Source of the DNA: Pholiota molesta
Taxonomy: Eukaryota; Basidiomycota; Agaricomycetes; Agaricales; Strophariaceae
DNA length: 64,000 nt
NCBI GenBank assembly: GCA_014925825.1
Contig: JACGCK010000234.1
Coordinates: forward strand, 1 to 64,000
Direction: 5' to 3'
Part shown: positions 44,533 to 55,695 of the stretch, piece by piece
How the letters are laid out: each line of letters starts with the position of its first letter
Numbering within the stretch: the first letter of the stretch is position 1
The notes under the pieces: generated by a model
What the model saw: the letters and a program-made list of their open reading frames with translations, nothing else
Told to the model about the DNA's origin: nothing
Databases searched by the model: none
Made by a program: the position numbers and the translations under genes

Positions 44533-45442
44533 AGCCTAAACTGTATCCGCGTCCCAAGTCCAACACGAAGTAACGTACCGTATTATTAGCATAGGATAAG
44601 TACCATTGCCAATCGCTACCATAAAAACGCCTCGATCATCTTTCTTTAACGCGAAAACTAAAGATCCTGCACATGTCTGTCACTACAGCGCCTGCAGGAT
44701 TCAGGAGCCACTGCGCAGCCTGGGGTAGCACGACGGGCTTTTCATAATGGTACTTAGTCCGCCATAGAAAACGCTGCTAATAAATCCGGATGAGGGGCAT
44801 ACTTATCATAGTAGCCGCCTCTTGACGCCGGATCGACAGACCACCCCGCGCGGGTGGGGTCATGTGGGCGCTCTGTGGGCGCAAGGAGGCACAGGGACAT
44901 GTCGCGACCTTTCTGGTTTAGCGCAGACGCATGATCATGCCTGCATGATTCAATGGGATCGTCAGCCTAAACCGCGGGCGTATCCACGCACGAAGTAAGT
45001 AACTTCCCGTATTATAAGCATAGGATAGGATAGGATACCATTGCTAAATCGGGGCGAGGCGCTACCATAAGACGCCCCCGATCATCTATTCATTAAGGCG
45101 AAAACTAAAGATCCTGCACATGTCACTCACTGCAGCACATTCAAGTTTAGGCGACACTGCACAGCCTAGGATAGCACGACGAGCTTTTCATAATGGTACT
45201 CAAAGTAGTTCGCCACAGAAAACGCTGCTAATAATCCCAGACGCCAGACTGCAGCCTTCCAAATCCATGCCGCATACTTAGTAGCCGCCTCTTGACCCCG
45301 GATCGACAGACACCCCGCACGGGTGGGGTCATGTGGGCGCTCTGTGGGCACAGGGAGGCACAGGGACACGTCGCGTCCTTTCTGGTTTAGCGCAGACGCA
45401 TGACCATGCAGGCCCTGCTGCATCTGATTCAATGGGATCGTC
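44533..45442. repeat. Tandem non-coding duplication, two units of about 430-480 bp
   Basis: Unit 1 (44533-44963) and unit 2 (44964-45442) begin AGCCTAAAC and end ATTCAATGGGATCGTC. Shared blocks in the same order include AAAACTAAAGATCCTGCACA, CTTTTCATAATGGTACT, GAAAACGCTGCTAATAA, TAGTAGCCGCCTCTTGA, GGTGGGGTCATGTGGGCGCT and TTTCTGGTTTAGCGCAGACG. Several blocks of 17-20 bp are identical while the spacers vary. Neither unit has a shared open frame. A GC-rich hairpin (CCACCCCGCGCGGGTGG, 44847-44865) is partly kept in unit 2. Confidence 0.75.
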
Positions 45443-48400
45443 GTAGACTTACCATCCCGGGCCCTGTCCGCGTTCGGCGGGCCCGTGCCACCCGAGACGC
45501 TACCCCACAGTCACTGAGTCAGTCTCCGAGACGCGCTCGCGACCTCGATCCGAGTCTCTTAGCGGCGAGAACGCGCACATCGTTGGTATAAATACATGCA
45601 AGGACATTCGCTATTCTTGCTGCGTTCGTTCATTATAGCGTATGGCCATGGGGATGCTTTTCTGTGTAGAGCTTATGTCATTCCAGGGATCATCGCGTCA
45701 GAGGCCCATATCCGAGGGTGGGTGGGTTGCTGTTTATGCAAGCCGGACTTTTCGCGGTGTACAGGCGCTGTAAGTCTCTGTCAGTTGTGTGGCGCATGAG
45801 ACAGTAGATCGTGGGGCGAATTCGGGCTAAGTCTCTTAAATTTATTACATCCGTCCGCGCCGCGCTTGAGATGCAGAGGGTACATAGCAAGATGACATAT
45901 GCGAGAGACCCTTCAGTCGACTTTGAAGGATCGTGTATGCCATTGTTGTAAGCACTCGACCATAAACGCTCGGTTCTGGATGGGATCAATTAGTGATGAA
46001 TACGAGCTGTATCGCTATCTTATCTGAACCACGCATTCCTGCATCATACCTTGATCATACCCACCGTTGCTCGTTTCTCGGCGAATTCGGAGAAACCTCT
46101 ACAATCATATGTTTGCAGTCGAATCAAAATAGGATACATCCGACCCGACTGCCCACTCGCACCGCACTGCGCGGACGACGGTGCCCACGCCCAACTGGCA
46201 CATCTCCCGGGGGTGGAAACCAGATCAAAGACTAGAAGCGCATTTAGCTCCTTCTCGCATCCTACTACGCTCCCGGGCTCTGACAGGTGGGGGCACTTGA
46301 CTTCTCAGGATCAATCGTCGGCGCTTTTAGGATTTCTGTGGCATTGAGCGCGTCCGCGCGTAGGGATGACGTTTCGAACGCCGCGAGAAATCACGTCGAA
46401 TCCATACACCCACGCACACGCTCCCAAGATCTGCCCTCTCTAACAACAGAACAGGCGCGGTTCTCGGAAGCTACCAGGCTGCAGAACACCCCACTACTCT
46501 TCTTATCTTATCGCCGGCGATATAGCCGCAGTGTCTGCGTGTAGTCGTTCATATCGTCTCTGCGAAGCTGGCCCCTTGGCGTGCCTTCGGGCCTGCATCC
46601 TGATTGTGTCGCAATAACACCTCTGGGGGGCGACTAATATAGCCTGGAGCCACGGTTAAATTATGCCTCCTCGTAATAGTAGCGCCGATGGCAGGTGAGA
46701 AGGCAGGCCTATAAAGCTCGAGGCGGAATCCTATCAGTGGCTTCTGCGCGTGCGTCCGGTGGCCCACGCTGTCTGGCTGGCTGTCGCTCTGGGTTGGGTC
46801 GGGGGGCCCAGTCTAGCGGGTGCGCCGCGCAGCTGGCGAGCGAGCTCGTTCCCTCAGCCCGGCCTCCTTGAATTCGCCGGGTGTGCTCGTTCTGGTAATG
46901 TGCTGCATGGGGCCAGTAGGGCGAGCGAGCATACATATGCGTATGCATCAGTCAGTGGATGTGGATGAACGGGACCGGAGGGGCTGCCTTCTTCTGCCGA
47001 GAATCGCCATTTGTGCAGGGATCGTGGCACCTCCTTCCCGCGGCGCCGCTTTTGACTGACACCCTGGAATGAGTATCAGATGCGGCGGCGTTGGCGTGCG
47101 TCTGTGGTTCACCTCGTCGGGTTCGACACATTACCTCCAGATATCTCAACGTCGATACAGCTCCGCGAGGGTACAGCTCCATTGGGGCTCAGTGAACGCT
47201 CTTGCAGGTGTCGGGAAATGTTTAGACCTTGCTTTTAGGATAGCAAAGTATGACATACTGATCTTCCAGCTCGCCGCTATTTATACATGAGCCAAGGGCG
47301 ATGCGCAAATGGGTGCGTCGCGGGTTGCTCAAAGTATTTCATTGACACAATACATTCAATTATGGACGCCCAGATGTTCAACATTCAGCCCTTCGCGTCC
47401 ATCCTCGTGCATAAGTATGTATAGCCTTATCCTGTTGTCTGTTTTTAGTTTGTGTGTTGCCACGACGCGGATCTCCCCAGCAGACGGCCTTCCCTATGAG
47501 ATTGACATTGACGTGGGTGTCTAATCAAAGACTATAATGTCAAGATCCGAGTAATGGCGTCGTCGGTCAGATATCTGTCTCAATAAGCGACTATCTATGT
47601 TTTGAACATGTTATAGAATTGAAGTGTGTAAATTTTGGTTCCTTGCTCATCGCATCTATTCCATGACGCTTCGATTGTCTTAAGTTTTTTGCAGGTCAAG
47701 CTGATGCCAAGAAGATCGAAGACGAAAAATTGTATCTACTACCTTGAGTGAATTATAGACATGACGGAAATTAAGTGATCAGCAAATATCACCTTAATTG
47801 TGGGCTATGGCTGGACAAGCAGTGTTGTCGTCTGCCGATGCCTGAGATCAGCGAATATCTACAAGTAAATATCGCTGCTCACGAGAAGCAATGTCTCTCC
47901 GAGGCTTATGCTGCTTCGGGTACACTGTCTGCACACTATTAAGCGGTCGTGTACTTGTAAACTTATCGCCGAGAAATATGCATATCGTCAATTCAGTAAC
48001 ACACGAATGAAGACATTCAAACAGCGGTACACTTCGTGTTTATTTTAAGGTGGACATACAGTGTCTTTCATAACCGTCTGCAGTCCGGATTTGCGGAATT
48101 CGTGTTTATTTGTATATATATATTGTTCCGTTGAAAGCTCATATGCGAGCCGCAATTGATTTCTGCTGGATGTCTCCCAGCGGCAACCCAGCGGCTAGAA
48201 AAAGGCTCACGGCAGTGTACACGGCAGGTAGTGGCAGCGTCAATGGTACATTTATACAAACACCAATTCAAAAATCAGAACTGCAAACGGTTATGAAAGG
48301 CACTGTAACCTATTATACACAAATAAGTACGGACTCGTATTATGCACCCTATTGTGCACACAACACACCTCGACCCCCCTTTATTTCGTATTAATAGACA

Positions 48401-51400
48401 CAGATTGATCATTCAATATGACAGACCCACAATCCGTCCACGATGCCCAAGAACTAAATTGAAAAGTTAAATTGTCACTGTATGTCATAGATAAGATACA
48501 GTCTCCAATTCTGGTGTTCCATGTCGAGCGTTGGGGCTTGTGCTGGACCAGAATAAACTTTGAGTTGATAGATGCATATCATAATTCAGAAGCTACGCAT
48601 ATGTCTTCTAGACATTTCATTCTGCTTCTATTGCCATTTTTGTCAGTAAAGAAGACGGTTATTGATAGTCAATATAAAAGCGGACGAAATAGACGTTCTG
48701 AGCAATGGAAGAGAATGGAAGATACGGAAAAGATGAGAACGATTATGTATTTTAGTACCTGACAGGTCGCGTCAAGTACATACCCATATACCCACCCATT
48801 GATTTGTGGCTAGTCATAGTCAAGAGGATGATATCTTGTGCACTTGTCAACGGCTTGTGTGTACACATCCATCTGGCGCTAATCCCTTTCAGGATGGATA
48901 TGTTGCCATCAATTGATCTGGGTATGCGCTGAATCCTGATTAGATTCGGCTACGGTCAATGGCAGTATTAGTTGGATGATTCCGAAAATACCAAGGCCGC
49001 AGGCTGGGAATTTTTAACAGGCTTACTCTGTGTCCATAAAATTTGCGACACATGTCGAGGACGTGACTATACATTCAAACCGACAGCGTGAAAGATGGGT
49101 GGCTATAAATGATGTGGTTCCAAGTTGCTCCGGTTCTCTTCTTGTCTGGTCAATTACTGCGCTACGCTGTAACAGACATCGCCATGGATAAGCATTTTAT
49201 TGCGCTGGTGAGCCGGAAGCGTTCAAAACTTGCGATGTATAATAGATAGGGGCCAGCAGTTTACATCAATCAATTTTGTGTGGATCTACACGAAAGATAT
49301 CATCCCCGGCTATGATCAGAAGCTAGAAAAACTTCCTGTAAAATCACTCAGCAAACTGTCAAGTCACTTAGACTCGTAGACGGAATTACCACTCTACGAG
49401 ATAATGATTAATTCCCGCTCTCAAGTAACAATCAATTCAAATAGATTGTTATTCCTGGCTTATTCCCAGCTCCTTTAGCGAGTAGCTGCGCCTGATTTGA
49501 CAAACTATTATTGCTATTGGTTCGTTGCGTTATGGCAATCCATTCAATTGTTGGCTGACCTGCGTAGTTGGACTTTTGAACCAACCAATGAGAAGTTGAT
49601 CAACGGGCATGCTGCAAATACGTTGTATCCTACAAGTCCTTGAAATAAAATTTCGTGCTTCTATACGAAACAGCTAACTTTTATGATATTAAATAGAATC
49701 AGATAGTTACGAGCTGAGCGCTGAGCACTGAGTACTGAGTACTGAGCGGTTAATCTTTGGTTAATCTTATCATGGCATATGATGTATTTAATCGGTATTC
49801 AGCCTCGTTACTTGTAATAGATCTGGAAGTCAATAGCCACGGAATTTCAGCACCCTTCTCTCAGTGACGCGAACCACCAAATCGATTCAGAAATTGTCGA
49901 GGCACCTTGCAAGACACTGAAAACGGTGAGGGTGCCACCCACGTGGGAAAGAAGTTTGATTACGTAACAACTACCGTACGCTTCTGCAACAGTGCCACTT
50001 GTCTGCTACTTTCCAAGCCACCGCCTTTTCTAAAACACCATACAAGTCCAAGTCGTGGATTGAAAGCGCTTTAAGATGGGTACTTACCAAACATCTCCTC
50101 CCAGAACTAAGTACTAAACTCTAGCCCGTGAAATTTTGCCTCCAGTTCAACTTCGATTCATCAAACCCAGCGCGTAGGCCCCGAACAGTGAACACGCCAA
50201 ACGATATATGACCTAGATGAAGTGGGACTTGAGAGTGTGATAGCAGCGGATGTTGGCAATGGGAATCGGATGGGGAGGCTTGTGCGGGGCTACCTATACA
50301 AACACTCAGCCAGGGTGAGTTTTCTTCGCCGTTATCCTGGAAATAGCATCGTGTTGGCCTTTTTCAGGAGTCTACAAAATCTCATAACTCGCGGCCTCAC
50401 CTGCTGGTCTCCCTAGGATTGCAAATTGAAAGGTTTGTCTTTTTATTCTATCGTTAAGTACTACGTTGTTTTCATGGCTTCAAACGTAAAAGCTCGTAGA
50501 CATTGCAAGTGCGCATGTTGTGACACTGAAATTGACCGGGGCAGAGATTCGGAAAGAGATTTCTCTTTAGCACCAGGCATCCTCGAAAATAGTGGATGTT
50601 GATAGCCCTTAGGACAGCCAGACCCCGTCAAATATTGCTGCGGCCCCTACTTCGAAGGTGTCATCTATGGCGCCGCGCCCCCGCAAAAAGAGAAATCGGA
50701 ATGAAAAACCGTTAGTGGACTAAACGAGATTTTGAAGGATAGATATTCCCGACCCTTGGTATGTGTAGCCCTTTCTTTTACCACGTCTGCAGCATATATT
50801 CTCATGTTTCGTTTTTTTTGGCTACTGACATCATTTGTTCGGTCTCGCTTCTGCCGCGATGAATTTTTATTCAGCGACAGGCTTTTTATCTGTCGGACCT
50901 TGGTCGGACCTGCCTTGTGTCCTATCTTATTCGGACAGGGTATTGTTCATTCGTTACATGAACTTTGAAACTGAAGCATTTCTGGTACTTCCTCCTGCCG
51001 ACAACGCAACTGCCTGGTTCGGGACTTCTAATGAAGGGCTATTCTGTGGAGATCGTGCACCACTTCCCTTTGCTGGTACTTACCACCTGTGTTTGGCTGG
51101 TTCTCATATGATGGCCTTTGAACGGAATACCTTTGGTCTTGTTCTTTCCATGGATGTGTTATAACTATAAATGCCTGGTTTGGATCGATATGGAACAAGG
51201 GCCGCTTCAATCCACTCGGAACTTCAGCGTCTTCAGGCGAGTTTTGAAAGGTTCCAGTGACCATGTGATTATAGCAGGATACAAACTTGTGTCAGATACG
51301 CTGCGCGACGCGCGTCTATTGCACCGATCAACATTCAGCACCTTATGCCTCCTTATGCTCGAACATTATCGTCAATTTTTTAGTCATAGCCATAGACTTC

Positions 51401-52570
51401 AGATCACAAAAGACAGCATAACGAGGAACATGTGTTAGCTGGTAAGCCTTGAGACGACTTGACGACTTGGTAAGTAGTGCAGCTGATCAAACATATCTTG
51501 GCGAGATAACCGCCGAATATCAACATCAATGATTGTGGCGCATGGCATGGGGTGAGTCCACTACGCTACATTTCTTTAATCGCTCGGAGCATAGTTTCCG
51601 TCATATTCTTGAACTCATGATCAAAGATATTGGAATAGGAAGCTGTAACAACAGATAATCCTCGAAAAAATAGTTTCCGTCCAATGGCATAAGAGCTGCA
51701 TCAGAGAGTCTAGACCAATCTGCATGGGATAACAACATCACAATTTCCGTCCAATAGAACATAGCCAATCAGCTTATCGTTACGAAAAGCTATGAACACC
51801 GTGCTTGAAGTCCTCATAATTCATTAATCTCATATCACTGGCAGCTCATATCCCATAGCGGCGTCGATGAAGACCCAGATAAGAACACTCACTTAGTATA
51901 TGCTAGCCTCATCCAATGAATGTCAGGATCCGGGGTTTGGATCCCAACTATGGATGTTCTTCCGATTCAAATCAACATTTTAACTATTTAGGTGAATTGG
52001 ATGAACTAGCTGTCGTATATTTTTGGTCCCATTTTGACCTGTTCTTCTGCAACACCGGGGCTCCCGAGTTCACTGATATGCTTCGAGGGAGTTCGAGGAA
52101 CGTCTGAAAATACACACACCTCGCTGAATCACTATTTGACGCAAAACATTGTCATATGGGGCAGTGAAGCACAGCACAATTTATTCTTAGTAGCGCAGGT
52201 CTCTTCGGCAAAGCAATGGCCTGGACCTCCAAAACTTCGAGGACTAGACTCTCCTTTATCAAGTGGATCAACTTACTCCGGATCTCCTCGTGTAAGATAG
52301 ATTCTGGATAGATTTGATTTCAGAAGACTCCGTTGCGTTCGTTGTATTATCACAAAGAGCAGCAGAGTCCCCATTGGCCAGATTATTTTTCATGATCATT
52401 TTTGACAGTGAACACACGCTATGCAAAAAGTGAACAGTCAGAACAGTCGTCTGGGAATGGAATATGCACACCAAACAAAACCACTTCTGTATCTGATTCT
52501 CGTTACTGCTTGCATCCATCTATATCCCTACTAGAGCCCGAGCCTTTAGATTTTGCCGCGCGCTGTACAG
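45443..52570. other. 7-kb gene-poor stretch
   Basis: No supportable gene. The sequence becomes AT-rich from about 47.5 kb. Plus frames at 50732-50968 and 50835-51164 overlap and contain some hydrophobic stretches but lack recognisable motifs. A short run of GAGTACT/GAGCACT units lies at 49715-49745. No RNA gene is identified. Confidence 0.35.
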
Positions 52571-53162
52571 ATGTCAGCGCCTCCTAACCACCCATATGAG
52601 CCATTCCTCGACTTTGAACGCTTTTTCGACGAGGCTTTCAACGCTCGGGTGGGGAGGGTGTTGAACGATAACGAAAACACCAATAGCCGGGCTAGCACGT
52701 CCACAAACCGCGCACTCAGTGCGTTCAAGCCCAGGTATGTTGTAACGCCTCATATCGCTGATAAGAGAACTCACGCCACGGAGTAGGATGGATCTCCACG
52801 AGAACCCCGAAGCAAATCTCGTTACAGTCCTGCTTGAATTACCAGGAGTCAAGAAAGAAGACGTTGATATTGAAATCCAGAACGGCAGGCTCACAGTGAC
52901 AGCTGAGAATAAATTGCCTGTAGAGTTCGAAGAGTCGGGGTACGCGGTCAGAGAGATAAAATACGGGCACTTTTTGCGTTCTTTACGTCTCCCCGCAGGC
53001 GTCGAGGTGAGTCGTATATCAATCATCAAGACCCAGCCAGCGGTTCATATCACGTAGGCCAAGGACGTCACGGCCGTCATGGAAAGCGGAATCCTCCGTT
53101 TAACTTTCCCTCAGCAGGTATCAGGCCAGGACGGAAGTGCACAACGAGTTCCGCTGTCATGA
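52571..53162 (+). CDS. Small heat shock protein, HSP20 family
   Basis: Three exons (52571-52734, 52787-53006, 53058-53162), 162 residues. N-terminal arm contains FLDFERFFDEAFNARVGRVL. The alpha-crystallin domain starts at MDLHENPEANLVTVLLELPG and continues VKKEDVDIEIQNGRLTVTAE, YAVREIKYGHFLRSLRLPAG and AKDVTAVMESGILRLTFPQQ; the G-I-L motif is where most family members have G-V-L. The C-terminal tail ends QRVPLS, with VPL in place of the usual I-x-I. HSP20 proteins are ATP-independent holdases forming oligomers in the cytosol. It converges on the TFIIE-beta gene with only 71 bp between stop codons, so the two 3' ends probably overlap. No clear heat shock element array is visible upstream. Confidence 0.92.
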
Positions 53163-53233
53163 ATCTATGCATTGAACAGGGATGGTGTAATTACATGTAT
53201 CGATAAAGTGTACAATGGACAGAACGAAAAACC

Positions 53234-54398
53234 TCATTTTGTGTGATTGGCGTAGTCTCTTTGGAGATCGATCTCGCCTTTGAGATGAGTATTCGTAATC
53301 CGGACCTGGCGTTGACGAGGTGCACCGCCGCGTTTCCCTTTCTTCTTGCCCGTTGGTGCTTTCGGCACTACGGTCTCTGCAGCAGTTACCTGCAAGCCCT
53401 CTGAGTAGAAGATAAGCCCAAGACAATTATAAATGAGTTGTGAAAAGGACATACCAGAAGCGAGTTGCTTCAACAAATCAACGTCGTTGGGCACTTTTAG
53501 TGAATGCCATAGATCGAGAAACTCTGGTCAAGTCTTGAGTACTCGGCGGTGTGCAGCAACATGAGTCAACCTGCCTTTCTCCACCTGCATTCCTCCACTA
53601 TCCTCCGTCGGCTTGATCTCGTTCCAGAACACCATTCTCAACTGACCATCCTTGACCGTCCGTGTCACCAACACCTCGCCTTCCTTCTCAAGCTCTTCGA
53701 TGGCCTGTGGAGCTTCCTTCCATGATTCTTTGAGCGTTCGCACGGATATTCCTCCCCCTTTTTTTGTTTGCCGTTGAATCTCTGTCAGCAGAGCTGCTTT
53801 GTTCCGGAAAGTATACTCGTGCTATAAGAGGATTAGGCAGTAAACCTTGGGCTCATAAAGAGAATCATACCTTATAGGAGTAAAGGTCTGTCTTGGGATC
53901 GTACTGGATCTTATCATGAGCCTTGAATTTTTCGAGCAAGGCAGGATCGGTGTCCAGAGGCGTTTCTGTTACAATAGCCAGGTCCTGCAATCTCATAGGA
54001 TTTGGAGTGCCCTATACCAAGATTAAATGAGAACTTCTCTAATGCCACTGAAACATTACGCACCTTGAGATAATTCACCGCATAAACGAGTTGGGTGTTG
54101 ATGTTGTTTCCCGTGCCGGTATCAGCTGGCTGCGAATACACGATATCTAACAGCCATACACCATGGGCATAGAGTCAGCCGCAGAAAATAATGCATGCAT
54201 ACTCGTCTTTGGCCGTTTCTTCTTGTGTCCTGGGGATTGTGAAGTTTCTCCTGCTACAGCGAGGCCTGCGCCAGGCGTTGACGCCGTTGAGGCTGGAGTG
54301 CTTGACGTCGATGGCTTGGGTTGCGAATGCCATGATGTATAGTCTTGCCGCTGCAAAGTCGACTTGAATGAAGCAGCATCCTTCGCAAGTTTCGACAT
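53234..54398 (-). CDS. TFA2: Transcription initiation factor IIE subunit beta
   Basis: Six exons (54203-54398, 54064-54146, 53871-54011, 53575-53821, 53455-53523, 53234-53400) total 903 nt, 300 residues. The N-terminus has MSKLAKDAASFKSTLQRQDY and a serine/proline linker ending in HKKKRPKT. Two winged-helix modules follow: QLVYAVNYLKGTPNPMRLQD with EKFKAHDKIQYDPKTDLYSY, then HEYTFRNKAALLTEIQRQ and ISVRTLKESWKEAPQAIEEL. The C-terminal part EFLDLWHSLKVPNDVDLLKQ and a basic tail (KKKGKRGGAPRQRQVRITNT, HLKGEIDLQRDY) match fungal TFIIE-beta. It bridges RNA polymerase II and TFIIH at the promoter. The fourth intron has a GC donor (AAAG|GCAGGT, 53574). A TGACTCA motif lies near 54466. Confidence 0.93.
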
Positions 54399-55695
54399 GA
54401 TGGTGAAAGGATGGAGCAAGAGTGGCAGATTCAGGCGGTGCACCAGTCATATAACTGGATCATGTGACTCAAGCCCCTGCCTCTCTCCACCGTCACGGAT
54501 TGGTCACGGAGTCGTTCCGACTTCGAGTTAGTCTCGCAACAGCTCTTGCGACAGCTTCGAGTAGAATTCAATACTGCAATTTCAATCCTTGTACTTAAGT
54601 CCTTCTCAGAATTTCGGATGAGAGAGCCTAATTATTGAGCTACGTTTCTTTTTTTGTTACCTCGAAGCAAACTCAAGGGGGACGGTTGGAGCTCAGAGGT
54701 ATAAGTACAGGAATCAACGGGTCCTTGAGACAGCCAAATCTTTGACAGCTGATAGCTATGACAAGGTGTAATTCTGTTTGAGTTTTTTTTGCCCAGTATA
54801 TATAATTACATCTAAATAGTAATGTCTGGAAGTTTGAGGCTAATCGAAAGTGAAGTGGAAGAGATATCTGGGATAGATGCGGATTTGGGCTTATCAACCT
54901 CAATTCAACTCCTTGAGACACGACGCATTTGGCAACACTCCCATCAAATCAACGTCGGCATCAGTCGGCATTCACTCAAATTGCTCAATGCAATCACATG
55001 ATGCGACGTGATAGCCGGGAGGACACAAGACATACGAGGGGTCAGATAAGCACTTGAGGATATTGGACTGGTCCTCTGGTGCATCTAATGCAATCATAAA
55101 ATTCTATAGGTGAATGAAGGAGGATCCCGCAAAAAAAAATAAAGCAAAAGTGTCAAATATCGGCCATGATTCCCGATATAAAATTGGTCAATACACCATT
55201 TCCCGGATTGTATCCTCACTTGCGAATCCAGTTTTTTTTTGTTTGCCACCAAACCTAAGATATACGTAGATAGTAAGCATATCTGCATGTTACAAAAAGA
55301 ATTATTGAAGTAGCTGCTCAAATGCATGTGTAATCCCTGTTTGTCTCAAGGACTGATGGTGTCTCAAGGACCCGTTGATTCCTGTATGTCCAGCAATTCA
55401 GTTGTAGTCAGCTGAATGCACATTCATTACACCAAATTACACCCATCCACAAGAACCATAAATCCTTGTATATACAAATGTTATTCCGAGTTTATTTAAA
55501 TCCAAGCGAAGTCCGTCATGAAGGCAGGGGAAGCCAAATGGGTATGTAGATGAGTTCAAATTGCCCGAGAGCGAGGTATATTCCAATGCATGGAAAGAGA
55601 ATGCCAAAATCCGGAAGCATGAAAAGGGGAAGAAGATAGAGCCGTGTATAATAACTTCGTCTCTCCCCTGTCTACTGCATATGTACCATCGCCCG
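54399..55695. other. Intergenic region, no gene seen
   Basis: Upstream of TFIIE-beta and downstream of the membrane-protein gene. AT-rich with A/T homopolymer runs near 54790, 55130 and 55232. No coding signature. Confidence 0.4.

Noticed and set aside
47354..47524. Possible mating-pheromone precursor (ATGGACGCC start, acidic LPYEIDID-type end)
   Set aside because: No CaaX box before the stop, no receptor gene nearby, and the parts need an unsupported intron.
50732..51164. Overlapping plus frames with hydrophobic stretches
   Set aside because: No splice chain or motif joins them, and no recognised family; left as part of the gene-poor stretch.
51925..51950. tRNA-like GGATCCGGGGTTTGGATCC
   Set aside because: It is a local palindrome; the T-loop consensus is not met and no cloverleaf is possible.
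52574..53029. 151-codon minus frame over HSP20
   Set aside because: Antisense to a well-conserved alpha-crystallin domain and spanning its introns.
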